NCBI GenBank assembly: GCA_964247295.1
Contig: CAXTTV010000059.1
Location: 1-24,553, forward strand
Length of the DNA: 24,553 nucleotides
Direction of reading: 5' to 3'
From: CAXTTV01 sp964247295
GTDB taxonomy: Bacteria; Chloroflexota; Ktedonobacteria; Ktedonobacterales; Ktedonobacteraceae
In this document: positions 15,774 to 22,810 of the stretch, in pieces
How positions within the stretch are numbered: the stretch's first letter is position 1
How the letters are laid out: every line of letters starts with the position of its first letter
Translations under genes and position numbers: made by a program
Notes under the pieces: generated by a model
Told to the model about the DNA's origin: nothing
Databases searched by the model: none
What the model saw: only the letters and a program-made list of their open reading frames with translations

Positions 15774-16076
15774 AAGCACTTTCCTTTCTAAAGGACAGCA
15801 AAGCTACAGGTTTTGGCAAGATAATGTTTTTTCTATACAGTAGATGTCAGGAGATTGTAGAGGTTATCACAAAAAAAGCAAAAAAACTTGCAGCAGGCCG
15901 ATTATGGCTGGTGCTTGCAAGCAACAATACAGAGCTCTCAGCGAAAAAGATGCTATCTAATCTTTTCTTCTACCAGGTAATTATACCCAGGAACAGGAGG
16001 AAAGCACAAGGAAGCCTACGGTAAATGGATCAAAGAAACATATAGGGAGATCGCTAAAAAGAGTGATGCCCCTCTT
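15774..16076. other. intergenic region upstream of the ABC pair
   Basis: No gene seen. It contains the likely ABC promoter (15821-15850), the inverted repeat TCCTTTCTAAAGGA over the ribosome binding site (15782-15795) and, at its right end, the weak terminator of the response regulator gene. Confidence 0.5.
15821..15850 (-). promoter_or_regulatory. promoter of the ABC exporter operon
   Basis: Minus strand: CTGACA (15845-15850), 18-base spacer, CATTAT (15821-15826), about 50 bases upstream of the first GTG. A second overlapping candidate uses TACAAT a little further upstream. Confidence 0.4.
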
Positions 16077-16077
16077 T
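16056..16077 (-). terminator. weak terminator of the response regulator gene
   Basis: Minus strand: AAAGAG and CTCTTT form a 6-bp stem around an 8-base loop, ending in a run of five Ts. It begins in the stop codon region. Confidence 0.45.
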
Positions 16078-16433
16078 CAAAGCGACTCGATCAGTTTTTG
16101 AAGCTCAAAAATGTCAAAGGGTTTCGTAATAAAGGTTTTCACCCCCATCTGATCCATCTGCTGTTTCGTGAACACATCCGCACTCATCACTACGATCTTA
16201 AAGTTTGTATGCATATTGCGGCGATACATTTCGTTTAAGAGCGTGTACCCACTGATATAGGGCATCATGAGATCCAGGAGCATAATATCAGGCTTTAAAC
16301 CAGCCTCGATCTGATCCAACGCCTCACGGCCATTATTCGCGACCACCACTTTGTAATCCGAATTTTCAAATAACTCTTCTACAACCGACTGAATATCCAC
16401 ATCATCGTCAACAACGAGCAATGTTTTTGCCAT
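16077..16433 (-). CDS. single-domain response regulator
   Basis: CheY-like receiver domain only, 118 residues. The acidic pair is Asp9/Asp10, the phosphoacceptor is Asp54 in MLLDLMMP, Ser84 takes the Thr/Ser position (VVMSAD) and Lys104 is the conserved Lys (FITKPFD). No output domain follows, so it should act by protein contact or phosphotransfer rather than DNA binding. The ATG has GGGGAG seven bases upstream. No histidine kinase gene adjoins it in this window; the kinase partner is unknown. The 105-bp gap to the upstream peptidase gene contains a long hairpin and a TATAAT box, so it is probably transcribed separately. Confidence 0.93.
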   Translation of the reverse strand: MAKTLLVVDDDVDIQSVVEELFENSDYKVVVANNGREALDQIEAGLKPDIMLLDLMMPYISGYTLLNEMYRRNMHTNFKIVVMSADVFTKQQMDQMGVKTFITKPFDIFELQKLIESL

Positions 16434-16450
16434 GATAATCTCCCCTGATT

Positions 16451-16456
16451 ATTATA
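16451..16456 (-). promoter_or_regulatory. possible -10 box for the response regulator
   Basis: Minus-strand TATAAT 18 bases upstream of the ATG, just past the palindrome GTGTTAACAC (16464-16473). The nearest -35-like hexamer (TTTACA) is 20 bases away, longer than ideal. If used, the leader is very short. Confidence 0.35.
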
Positions 16457-16470
16457 TCTATTAGTGTTAA

Positions 16471-16515
16471 CACGTGTGTAAAGAGATTAGGGATATTTGT
16501 CCCTTCACACACGTG
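16471..16515. repeat. nested inverted repeat between peptidase and response regulator genes
   Basis: Outer perfect 9-bp arms CACGTGTGT (16471-16479) and ACACACGTG (16507-16515), and an inner 5-bp stem AGGGA/TCCCT around TATTTG. There is no T tract. It could end the S9 peptidase transcript, stabilise its 3' end, or act as an operator for the response regulator. Confidence 0.55.
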
Positions 16516-16538
16516 CCAGGCATCTCGCTTCCAGTCCC

Positions 16539-18497
16539 CTATCTTTTCAGATATTTCGTAAACCAATCAATTGTGCGCTGTCGATAATCGCGAACGTGTT
16601 TTCGCTGTCGCAATCCATGACCCTCATCGGGATAAAGGATTAGTTCGGTTGGTCTGTTCATCTCGCGCAGCGCCCGATAGAAGGCCCAGGCTTGATTGAC
16701 AGGCACGCACTCATCCTGATCGCCGTGGACAATTAGCACCGGAGCCTGAACCCCTTTGACGTAAGTGATTGGAGAGTTCTGGCGGTACATCTCAGAATTT
16801 TCTTGAGGCGAGACCAGACCATCACCCAGCATCCGCATATCCCAATCTGGAATGTTTGATTGAGCGTGGAAGCTATGGAAGTCACTGATCCCCGCGCCCA
16901 TCAGAACCGCCTTGAAGCGTTGCTCACCCTTGACGGCAGCCCAGGCTGCCATAAAGCCGCCATAGCTCCAACCCATCAAGCCAACTTTCTCAGCATCTAC
17001 AAGCCCTTGGGCAATCAGATAGTCGATCCCGGCCAGGATATCCTGAAAATCTTTGCCGCCCATATCACCGAGTACCGCATCCGCGAAGGTCACGCCTCTC
17101 CCGATGCTACCGCGAATATTTGGTCGCAGGACCGCGAAGCCATTGGCGGCCAACAATTGAGAGCGGTAGAGATCCCAATCATCGCTCCAGAACCCCGACG
17201 GCCCACCGTGTACGTGGACGATCAGGGGTGGTAGTTTGCCCTGCTCCTGATTGAGTGGCAGGGTTAAGATGCCCTCGATCTGCCAACCATCAGCGCTCTC
17301 ATAGCGGATGCGTTGATTGGATGCCAGCTCTAACGTCTCTTCGAGAAGCGGGTTGAGGCGAGTCAGCCGCCGCCACTCTATCTTGTGCTCGGTAAGCTCT
17401 CCAAGCCAGATATCGGGTGCATGCTTTTCCGAGTGCGTTACAGCGATGCGGCGACCATCGGTCGAGAGTGAAAGATTCGCCCAGTAATAATTGCGCAGGT
17501 GAAAGCCCTGGTTTATCGTAGTAATCTTGCCATCGGCCTCAGCAATGACTCCCACCTGACTGGTAAGCCCATCCAGAGCTCCATAGAGCAAGTGTTGCCC
17601 ATCGGGAAGCCAGCTACTCCATCCAACACTAAATGGCGCGCCGGGTGTTAGATTGCGGGGATTGCTACCATCAGCATTCATTACATAGAGATCTCCGCTG
17701 CCGCGACCGGGATCGCTCCACTCACCTGAGGTATAAGCGATGCGCTGGCCGTCGGGTGACCAGACCGGGGCACTGGCCTGACGCGTCAACTGAGAGATCT
17801 GTTTAACCACTCCGCCATCCGCCGGGACCACCCCCAATTGCCCCCGATACCAATCCGTATCTTCAGAGCCATCGCTATAGTACACCACAAAACGTTGGCT
17901 ATCGGGCGACCAGGCATACTCCCAGACCGAAAGCTGGTTAGACGTTACCGCCACAGGTGTATCGTTCTCAAGGAGAAGCGTCCACAGGCGAAGATGAGGT
18001 TGGGAGCCGACCCGAAAATTTTTTTCAGGATCTTTTGGCTCACGTGAAAGAAAGGCCAATGAGCGGCCATCTGGAGACCAGGAGAGATCGCTGATCCCGG
18101 TTGGCGTCGAGCAGAGCTGTCGGGCCGTCCCGCCGTCGCGAGAGATCACAAAGGGCTGTGGGCGCTTCTCGCCATTGGAGCCCTTTACTTTAGAGATAAA
18201 GGCAACCTGACTGCTATCGGGAGACCAGCAGGGATTGTTATCATCCTCACCTTGAGAGAGGGGGCGGGGATCGCCCTCGCCACTTGTTTCAACCACCCAG
18301 ATGCGATCGCGCTCACGGGGCTGACCAGGAAGCCAGCAAGCCTCTAGAAAAGCTACATAGCGCCCGTCGGGCGAAATCGTCGCATCATAAGTGCTCCGGG
18401 CCTCAAAAATCGTATCCGCTGTGACATGCTGCATTTGAGAAGAAGGAGCCATCTCTGTGTCAGAGACAGCGCCTGGAAGAGAGGAAAGCTCATTCAT
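16539..18497 (-). CDS. S9 family peptidase (acylaminoacyl-peptidase type)
   Basis: Prolyl oligopeptidase family serine peptidase, 652 residues. The first 370 or so form a beta-propeller with WD40/TolB-like repeats (SPDGRYVAFLE, WSPDSSQVAFIS, WSPDGRSLAFLS, WSPDGQRIAYTS). The C-terminal alpha/beta hydrolase has the triad Ser511 (GWSYGG), Asp595 (HGDQDECVP) and His627 (DEGHG). No signal peptide, so it is probably cytosolic; such enzymes trim short or N-acylated peptides. The ATG has TTGAGG upstream. It starts 11 bases after the acyl-CoA dehydrogenase stop, so the two are one operon, though no metabolic link is obvious. Acylaminoacyl-peptidase versus dipeptidyl-peptidase cannot be decided from sequence alone. 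Confidence 0.92.
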   Translation of the reverse strand: MNELSSLPGAVSDTEMAPSSQMQHVTADTIFEARSTYDATISPDGRYVAFLEACWLPGQPRERDRIWVVETSGEGDPRPLSQGEDDNNPCWSPDSSQVAFISKVKGSNGEKRPQPFVISRDGGTARQLCSTPTGISDLSWSPDGRSLAFLSREPKDPEKNFRVGSQPHLRLWTLLLENDTPVAVTSNQLSVWEYAWSPDSQRFVVYYSDGSEDTDWYRGQLGVVPADGGVVKQISQLTRQASAPVWSPDGQRIAYTSGEWSDPGRGSGDLYVMNADGSNPRNLTPGAPFSVGWSSWLPDGQHLLYGALDGLTSQVGVIAEADGKITTINQGFHLRNYYWANLSLSTDGRRIAVTHSEKHAPDIWLGELTEHKIEWRRLTRLNPLLEETLELASNQRIRYESADGWQIEGILTLPLNQEQGKLPPLIVHVHGGPSGFWSDDWDLYRSQLLAANGFAVLRPNIRGSIGRGVTFADAVLGDMGGKDFQDILAGIDYLIAQGLVDAEKVGLMGWSYGGFMAAWAAVKGEQRFKAVLMGAGISDFHSFHAQSNIPDWDMRMLGDGLVSPQENSEMYRQNSPITYVKGVQAPVLIVHGDQDECVPVNQAWAFYRALREMNRPTELILYPDEGHGLRQRKHVRDYRQRTIDWFTKYLKR

Positions 18498-18508
18498 AAA
18501 AACCTCAA

Positions 18509-19717
18509 TTAAGAGCTATATTGTTTCAACAGAGCGCGAGCTAATGAGCGCTTATGCACCTCATCAGGGCCATCCACAATATGAATCGTGCGGCCATGAG
18601 CCCACATCTCAGCCAGTGGAAAATCATCACTAAGGCCAGCCCCCCCGAAAAGCTGGATCGCCCGATCCACCACCGTCGTATGCACCTTAGCCGCCACCAC
18701 CTTAATCATCGCGATCTCGTTCTGAGCCGCCTTCTTACCAAGAGTATCGATCGTCCAGGCCGCTTTCAATGTGAGCAAGCGGGCCTGCTCAATCTCCATT
18801 GCCGAAAGCGCGATCCAATCCTGCACCATTCCCTGATCGCCCAATGTCTTGCCAAAGGCTTTACGGCTATTCGCGCGCTGAAGCATAAGCTCTAAAGCGT
18901 ACTGAGCCGCCCCAATTGAGCGCATACAGTGATGGATACGGCCAGGGCCAAGCCGGGCCTGAGCGATCGCGAACCCATTTCCCTCCTTGCCGAGCATATT
19001 GCTCATCGGAACCCGGACATTTTCAAAAAGGAGCTCGCAGTGGCTTTCATTATCCTGATAGCCCATCACAGGTAGGCAGCGAACCACCGTCACGCCCGGC
19101 GTATTTTTCGGGACCAGAACCATACTCTGCTGCTGATGGCGGTCAGGATTTTCCGCATCCGTCTTACCCATCACGATCAGCAGCTTACAACGCTCGCGAC
19201 CGGCTCCTGATATCCACCACTTGCGGCCATTCAGCACATACTCATCGCCCTCGCGCGCGATGCTCAACTGAATATTCGTCGCGTCTGAACTGGCGACATC
19301 GGGCTCTGTCATCGCGAAGGCCGAGCGGATCTCGCCATTGAGCAGAGGCATCAGCCAGCGCTCCTTCTGTTCCGGAGTACCGAACTGAGCCAGAATCTCC
19401 ATGTTACCAGTATCGGGAGCCGCGCAATTAAATACCTCTGAGGCCCAGGGGACCCGGCCCATAATCTCTGCCAGAGGAGCATACTCCAGATTTGTCAGGC
19501 CCGCGCCATATTCGGGTTCTGGCAGGAAAAGATTCCAGAGCCCCATTGTCCGCGCCATCTCCTTTAATTCATCCACAATCTCGGCATGGTGATGAGGATT
19601 GCCAGAGGCTGCAATTTGCTCGTGATACGTTTGTTGATTTGGATAAATAGAGCGCTCCACAAACTCAGTGATCTGCTCACGAAGATTATTCACCTTCTCG
19701 GAATAGGCAAAATCCAT
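18509..19717 (-). CDS. acyl-CoA dehydrogenase
   Basis: FAD-dependent acyl-CoA dehydrogenase of 402 residues, which makes the first double bond in beta-oxidation or branched-chain breakdown. The FAD/substrate block is AFAMTEPDVASSDATNI (133-149) and KWWISGAG (166-173). The C-terminal FAD-binding part has FGKTLGDQGMVQDWIA and QLFGGAGLSDDFPLA. The C-terminal end reads IVDGPDEVHKR, as in the ACAD10/ACAD11-like subgroup, rather than the YEGT motif of short- and medium-chain enzymes; the catalytic base is therefore not certain. AGGGAGGT lies just before the ATG. First gene of an operon with the S9 peptidase. Its substrate, perhaps a long or branched acyl-CoA, is inferred only. Confidence 0.92.
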   Translation of the reverse strand: MDFAYSEKVNNLREQITEFVERSIYPNQQTYHEQIAASGNPHHHAEIVDELKEMARTMGLWNLFLPEPEYGAGLTNLEYAPLAEIMGRVPWASEVFNCAAPDTGNMEILAQFGTPEQKERWLMPLLNGEIRSAFAMTEPDVASSDATNIQLSIAREGDEYVLNGRKWWISGAGRERCKLLIVMGKTDAENPDRHQQQSMVLVPKNTPGVTVVRCLPVMGYQDNESHCELLFENVRVPMSNMLGKEGNGFAIAQARLGPGRIHHCMRSIGAAQYALELMLQRANSRKAFGKTLGDQGMVQDWIALSAMEIEQARLLTLKAAWTIDTLGKKAAQNEIAMIKVVAAKVHTTVVDRAIQLFGGAGLSDDFPLAEMWAHGRTIHIVDGPDEVHKRSLARALLKQYSS

Positions 19718-19742
19718 GATGACCTCCCTGGAAATGGCTAAA

Positions 19743-19762
19743 GGGCATCGGCGTCGATGCCC
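19743..19762 (-). terminator. hairpin in the acyl-CoA dehydrogenase leader
   Basis: Perfect 8-bp stem GGGCATCG (19743-19750) / CGATGCCC (19755-19762) with a 4-base loop. On the minus strand it is followed by TTTAG and then, 15 bases on, the dehydrogenase ribosome binding site. It could end read-through from the DUF2207 gene or act as a leader structure, since the likely promoter lies upstream of it. Confidence 0.4.
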
Positions 19763-19800
19763 GGTGTGAGCACAAATTGTTCTTGTACACAGCTCCTAAA

Positions 19801-19806
19801 AGTATA
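19801..19806 (-). promoter_or_regulatory. -10 box for the dehydrogenase-peptidase operon
   Basis: Minus-strand TATACT about 85 bases upstream of the dehydrogenase ATG, with a poor -35 (TCGAAC, 17-base spacer). It sits between the DUF2207 stop and the hairpin. Confidence 0.35.
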
Positions 19807-19841
19807 GCACGCCGGGAGAGTTTGTTCGATCATTAAAGTGT

Positions 19842-21539
19842 CTAGCCGGCTCCGCTACCGCCGCCTCCGGCCGCGCCCCCACTTCCAGCACCCGCCGAAC
19901 TTCCACCCATCGCAGCGCTTGATCCTGCCATATGGACAAAAGCCCCGCTCATATCTCTTTGTGCTAGAGTGCTGCTGAACCAGGGCGGAATGGTAAGCTG
20001 ATGACGTTTCTGAAAGTATCTGGCCCAGATAGGCAAAAGACCAAACGTGGTCGCATACAACAGGTAGCGAGCAAAAAGGTCCGGCTCGCTCGCTGGTGCT
20101 TTGCCCCGAGAGATTTTGTGCAGGTAGCCCGCGAAGTTTTTGCAGGCTAACGACTCCTGATAGCCTTTATCGCTCAAGGGGGAGATGGAGAGCGTCAGGA
20201 TATATCCGATACAGGCGGCGAGAGCCAGACCGCCAGGAATCAAGATAATGATCGGGCTCAATAGATTTGGCCTTACCCATACCAGCAGCATCAACAATCC
20301 GATAGCGAGAGAGAGCAACAATTCAATGGAGCTAAAGATTGTAAGCTGGTGGCGTCCACGTTCGCGAATGGGATCGATCAGGCCCAACTCGCGCATCCAT
20401 TGCTGGACAGGTTTATTGAACAGAGTGCTTCGACTGGCATAGAGCTGCCCTGCCTTTGTCAAAGAGATCGCGGGACCATATCTTTCTTGAAAAAGTAAAT
20501 TAAATAATCCTTGCTCCGGCGGTTCCAGATCCATAGGGATCGCGGAAAACTCAATCTGATAGCGATGGGCCTTAAATATGGAGCCGGGCCGCTGGAGATC
20601 CACAATCCGCAGCACTCCCCGATTAGCTAGCCCGAAAATTGTCGCCAGTACACCATTCCAATTAGGGCCGCCGGAGACACTATTAAGCGCATTGATCACC
20701 GCCGGGTGCAGATCTACTGGAGGTTCGGTAGATACCGCCATTGTCGCTGGTGGCGCCGCGCCGCGCCGGTAGCGCAATGCGAACAGAATCAACGGGACCA
20801 GCCCGGCAGCCAGGAAGAGGAACGCTCCCAGCAGTGCGTAGGGAAGCGTTGTTCCTGTCCGCTCATTCTGTTTCTGCCAGTCAGGTTTTACCGTAGTCAA
20901 GGTATCCTTCTGGAAACGCTGGCTGATCTGTAGTGGCGTCGCGCTTTTCAATTTTTGAACGGTAAATATTGAGGTTGTATCTCTGGTTTCAACTTTTGCC
21001 TGACCGCGCTCCACTACCGGAGTTCCCAGTGGCCGGGCCCCGACGGGGTAGGAGACCGTTACCTTCGCGTTTTTAATGGTGTAATCATAGTCGGTAGGCA
21101 GGGCGTTCCAATTAAAAAAATCGGCATCCGCATTTTTTTGAATTACACTCTTCGCTCGATAGACCAGAACAAAGGTATGGGGCTTGTCCGTGGGATCAAA
21201 ATGCCATTTGACTTTAATTTGGCTGCCTTTTGTGATCTCCACATGTTTCGCAGTCGTTCCCTCCGGAAGCTCTTTACCATCCATCCTGGCTGAGATAACC
21301 GAGATCCCATCGGTCTTCTCTTGAGGAAGGTTACGGTACACATAGGTAAATTTCCCACCTGAAAAATAAAATAAAACCGTCTCCGTTACCAGAAGAGAGC
21401 CCTCTTTTTCGATCGCAATCCGCGATGTATAACTTTCGGCGCTATAGCTTTTGCCCGCCAGGGCCACGCCCGATAAGCAGAAGGCTGTCAGCAGAGCCAG
21501 CGTGCCAGCCACTGTACAGACCTGGATCGATAAGCGCAT
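19842..21539 (-). CDS. DUF2207 domain-containing membrane protein
   Basis: 565 residues. A signal peptide (LALLTAFCLSGVALAGK, cleavage near 29) is followed by a DUF2207 domain outside the membrane (about 30-215; SYTSRIAIEKEGSLLVTETV, FTYVYRNLP, FNWNALPTDYDY). TM helices follow at about 233-256 and a close pair near 405-450. The cytoplasmic part between them is about 150 residues, and the protein ends in a low-complexity Gly/Ala/Ser tail of about 25 residues. This order is standard for the family, which is widespread in Gram-positive and Chloroflexota genomes and has no agreed function. GAGGA lies about seven bases before the ATG. The neighbour on the left starts its own transcript, and a terminator lies upstream, so it is probably a single-gene unit. 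Confidence 0.88.
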   Translation of the reverse strand: MRLSIQVCTVAGTLALLTAFCLSGVALAGKSYSAESYTSRIAIEKEGSLLVTETVLFYFSGGKFTYVYRNLPQEKTDGISVISARMDGKELPEGTTAKHVEITKGSQIKVKWHFDPTDKPHTFVLVYRAKSVIQKNADADFFNWNALPTDYDYTIKNAKVTVSYPVGARPLGTPVVERGQAKVETRDTTSIFTVQKLKSATPLQISQRFQKDTLTTVKPDWQKQNERTGTTLPYALLGAFLFLAAGLVPLILFALRYRRGAAPPATMAVSTEPPVDLHPAVINALNSVSGGPNWNGVLATIFGLANRGVLRIVDLQRPGSIFKAHRYQIEFSAIPMDLEPPEQGLFNLLFQERYGPAISLTKAGQLYASRSTLFNKPVQQWMRELGLIDPIRERGRHQLTIFSSIELLLSLAIGLLMLLVWVRPNLLSPIIILIPGGLALAACIGYILTLSISPLSDKGYQESLACKNFAGYLHKISRGKAPASEPDLFARYLLYATTFGLLPIWARYFQKRHQLTIPPWFSSTLAQRDMSGAFVHMAGSSAAMGGSSAGAGSGGAAGGGGSGAG

Positions 21540-21633
21540 CCTTTTTCCTCTACCTTTGATACAAACATTTTCTTGTTCTTGCTATAAATATACGTAAAGG
21601 AGTAGATAGAGTTAAATATCACAAGGATAAGCG

Positions 21634-21671
21634 AAAAAAGAAAAAAGCCAGGGGCCTGATCAGGCCCCTGG
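21634..21671 (-). terminator. strong intrinsic terminator of the 21732-22229 gene
   Basis: A perfect 24-bp palindrome (21648-21671; each arm CCAGGGGCCTGA or its complement) followed on the minus strand by CTTTTTTCTTTTTT. It is an ideal terminator for the small membrane protein gene and insulates the DUF2207 gene downstream. Confidence 0.92.
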
Positions 21672-21731
21672 TTGAACATCAAATCCTGTACCCCTTATCT
21701 GAACCATACAAGATCTGGAAAAGACCCCGGC

Positions 21732-22229
21732 TTATTGCTCCTGAGGGTACTGGGTTTGCGGTTGCTCATACTCTGATTTTGGTCGGGTCTCATTTGTCGA
21801 GTGCTCATAGGCGCTGCCAGACAGCTCCTCAACTGTTTGAGGACCGCGATAAGCGGCCTGCTCCGAGTAGGGATTGACATCGGCCTGGTAGCCTTCCTGA
21901 TAGGACTGATAGGTATCTGATTTTGGTTGTTCTGATGGCTGATGGTAGACGGGTGGTTGATATGTTGGGACCGGTGGTCGTTCCATCGTCGGAGCACTAT
22001 GATTTCCATAGAACATAGATTTGCTGGCAAAGGCAGCCATCGCGATCAAAACAAGCGCGCCCACCAGAATTGATAGACCCAAAAGGCTCATTCCGCCAAA
22101 CACGAACCCGTGTCGTGGGAAAAATGCAATGATCATAAAGATGATCCAGCCTGGCCCAAAGAACATAAAACCGCTGCGCCTCCGGGGTCGAAAGGGAGGA
22201 CGATTAAATCCATTGTTATAGTATCGCAT
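21732..22229 (-). CDS. small two-TM protein with Pro/Gln/Tyr-rich tail
   Basis: Not recognised as a named family. 165 residues: an Arg/Pro/Asn-rich start (NRPPFRPRRRSG), two hydrophobic segments (about 21-38 and 44-68) joined by FPRHG, then a polar tail of about 95 residues rich in Pro, Gln, Tyr and Glu (PTYQPPVYHQP, YPQEQ at the end). AAGGAG seven bases before the ATG fixes the start. It is a single-gene unit with a very strong terminator. The layout (TMs then a disordered Pro/Gln/Tyr tail) resembles the 5584-6489 product, although the sequences do not look homologous. Function unknown; a membrane-bound scaffold or envelope role is only a guess. Confidence 0.75.
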   Translation of the reverse strand: MRYYNNGFNRPPFRPRRRSGFMFFGPGWIIFMIIAFFPRHGFVFGGMSLLGLSILVGALVLIAMAAFASKSMFYGNHSAPTMERPPVPTYQPPVYHQPSEQPKSDTYQSYQEGYQADVNPYSEQAAYRGPQTVEELSGSAYEHSTNETRPKSEYEQPQTQYPQEQ

Positions 22230-22810
22230 GAAAAGCTCCTTATAGGTAGCTTGATATCGTTATGTAGACGCTTCCTAAACGTTATCGCCCTACAAATGTA
22301 TTTTCTTCGTCTGTCGGGCTACCGTGAGGTGGTAGTCTGGAGGCGGAGGGTATCGCAATCGTAAGCTAAAAAATGCTTTGTCCATTGTAGTGTAGCATGT
22401 TGTGTGTACTTTTGGTAGAGCAAGAACCGGAATTATATGCTCTCCAATAATCTAAACGGAAAGTACCTCTATATCTTTTAATAATGAAAACACCCTCGTT
22501 CTAAGAAGTATTCCATAGATACATAGTTTCATTTCTATAGGACTTCGATTTCTACTTGTATAAAAACTTATATTTGAACGTGAAACAAGGCGTGATCGGT
22601 AATCTAGGCAATCTTCTGTCTGTAAATCTTGCACCTAATTGCATTAAATCAATGTAAGTGGCTTTTATAATCGTGTTTTGTATCGTGAAGCGTCAAAAGA
22701 TATCTAGTGTCATGACACATTCATGCCTGATGGATTGTGGTTAATGAGTTGTGTCCTACCATATTTATTTCCCGACCATGTTGAAGATGCAGATATATAG
22801 AAGAGGATCT
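22230..22810. other. gene-free region before the sensor gene
   Basis: AT-rich 581 bases with no convincing gene. It holds a TATAAT box at 22666-22671 (plus strand, no clear -35) and a perfect 12-bp palindrome GTGTCATGACAC at 22707-22718, about 95 bases before the sensor ATG. Promoters for both flanking, divergent genes must lie here. Confidence 0.5.
22707..22718. promoter_or_regulatory. palindrome, candidate operator for the sensor gene
   Basis: GTGTCATGACAC is perfectly self-complementary and lies about 36 bases past a TATAAT box and 92 bases before the sensor ATG. It could be a repressor site in the leader. Confidence 0.35.

Noticed and set aside
22452..22634. 60-codon minus-strand frame in the region before the sensor gene
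   Set aside because: No ribosome binding site, AT-driven composition and no recognisable motif.
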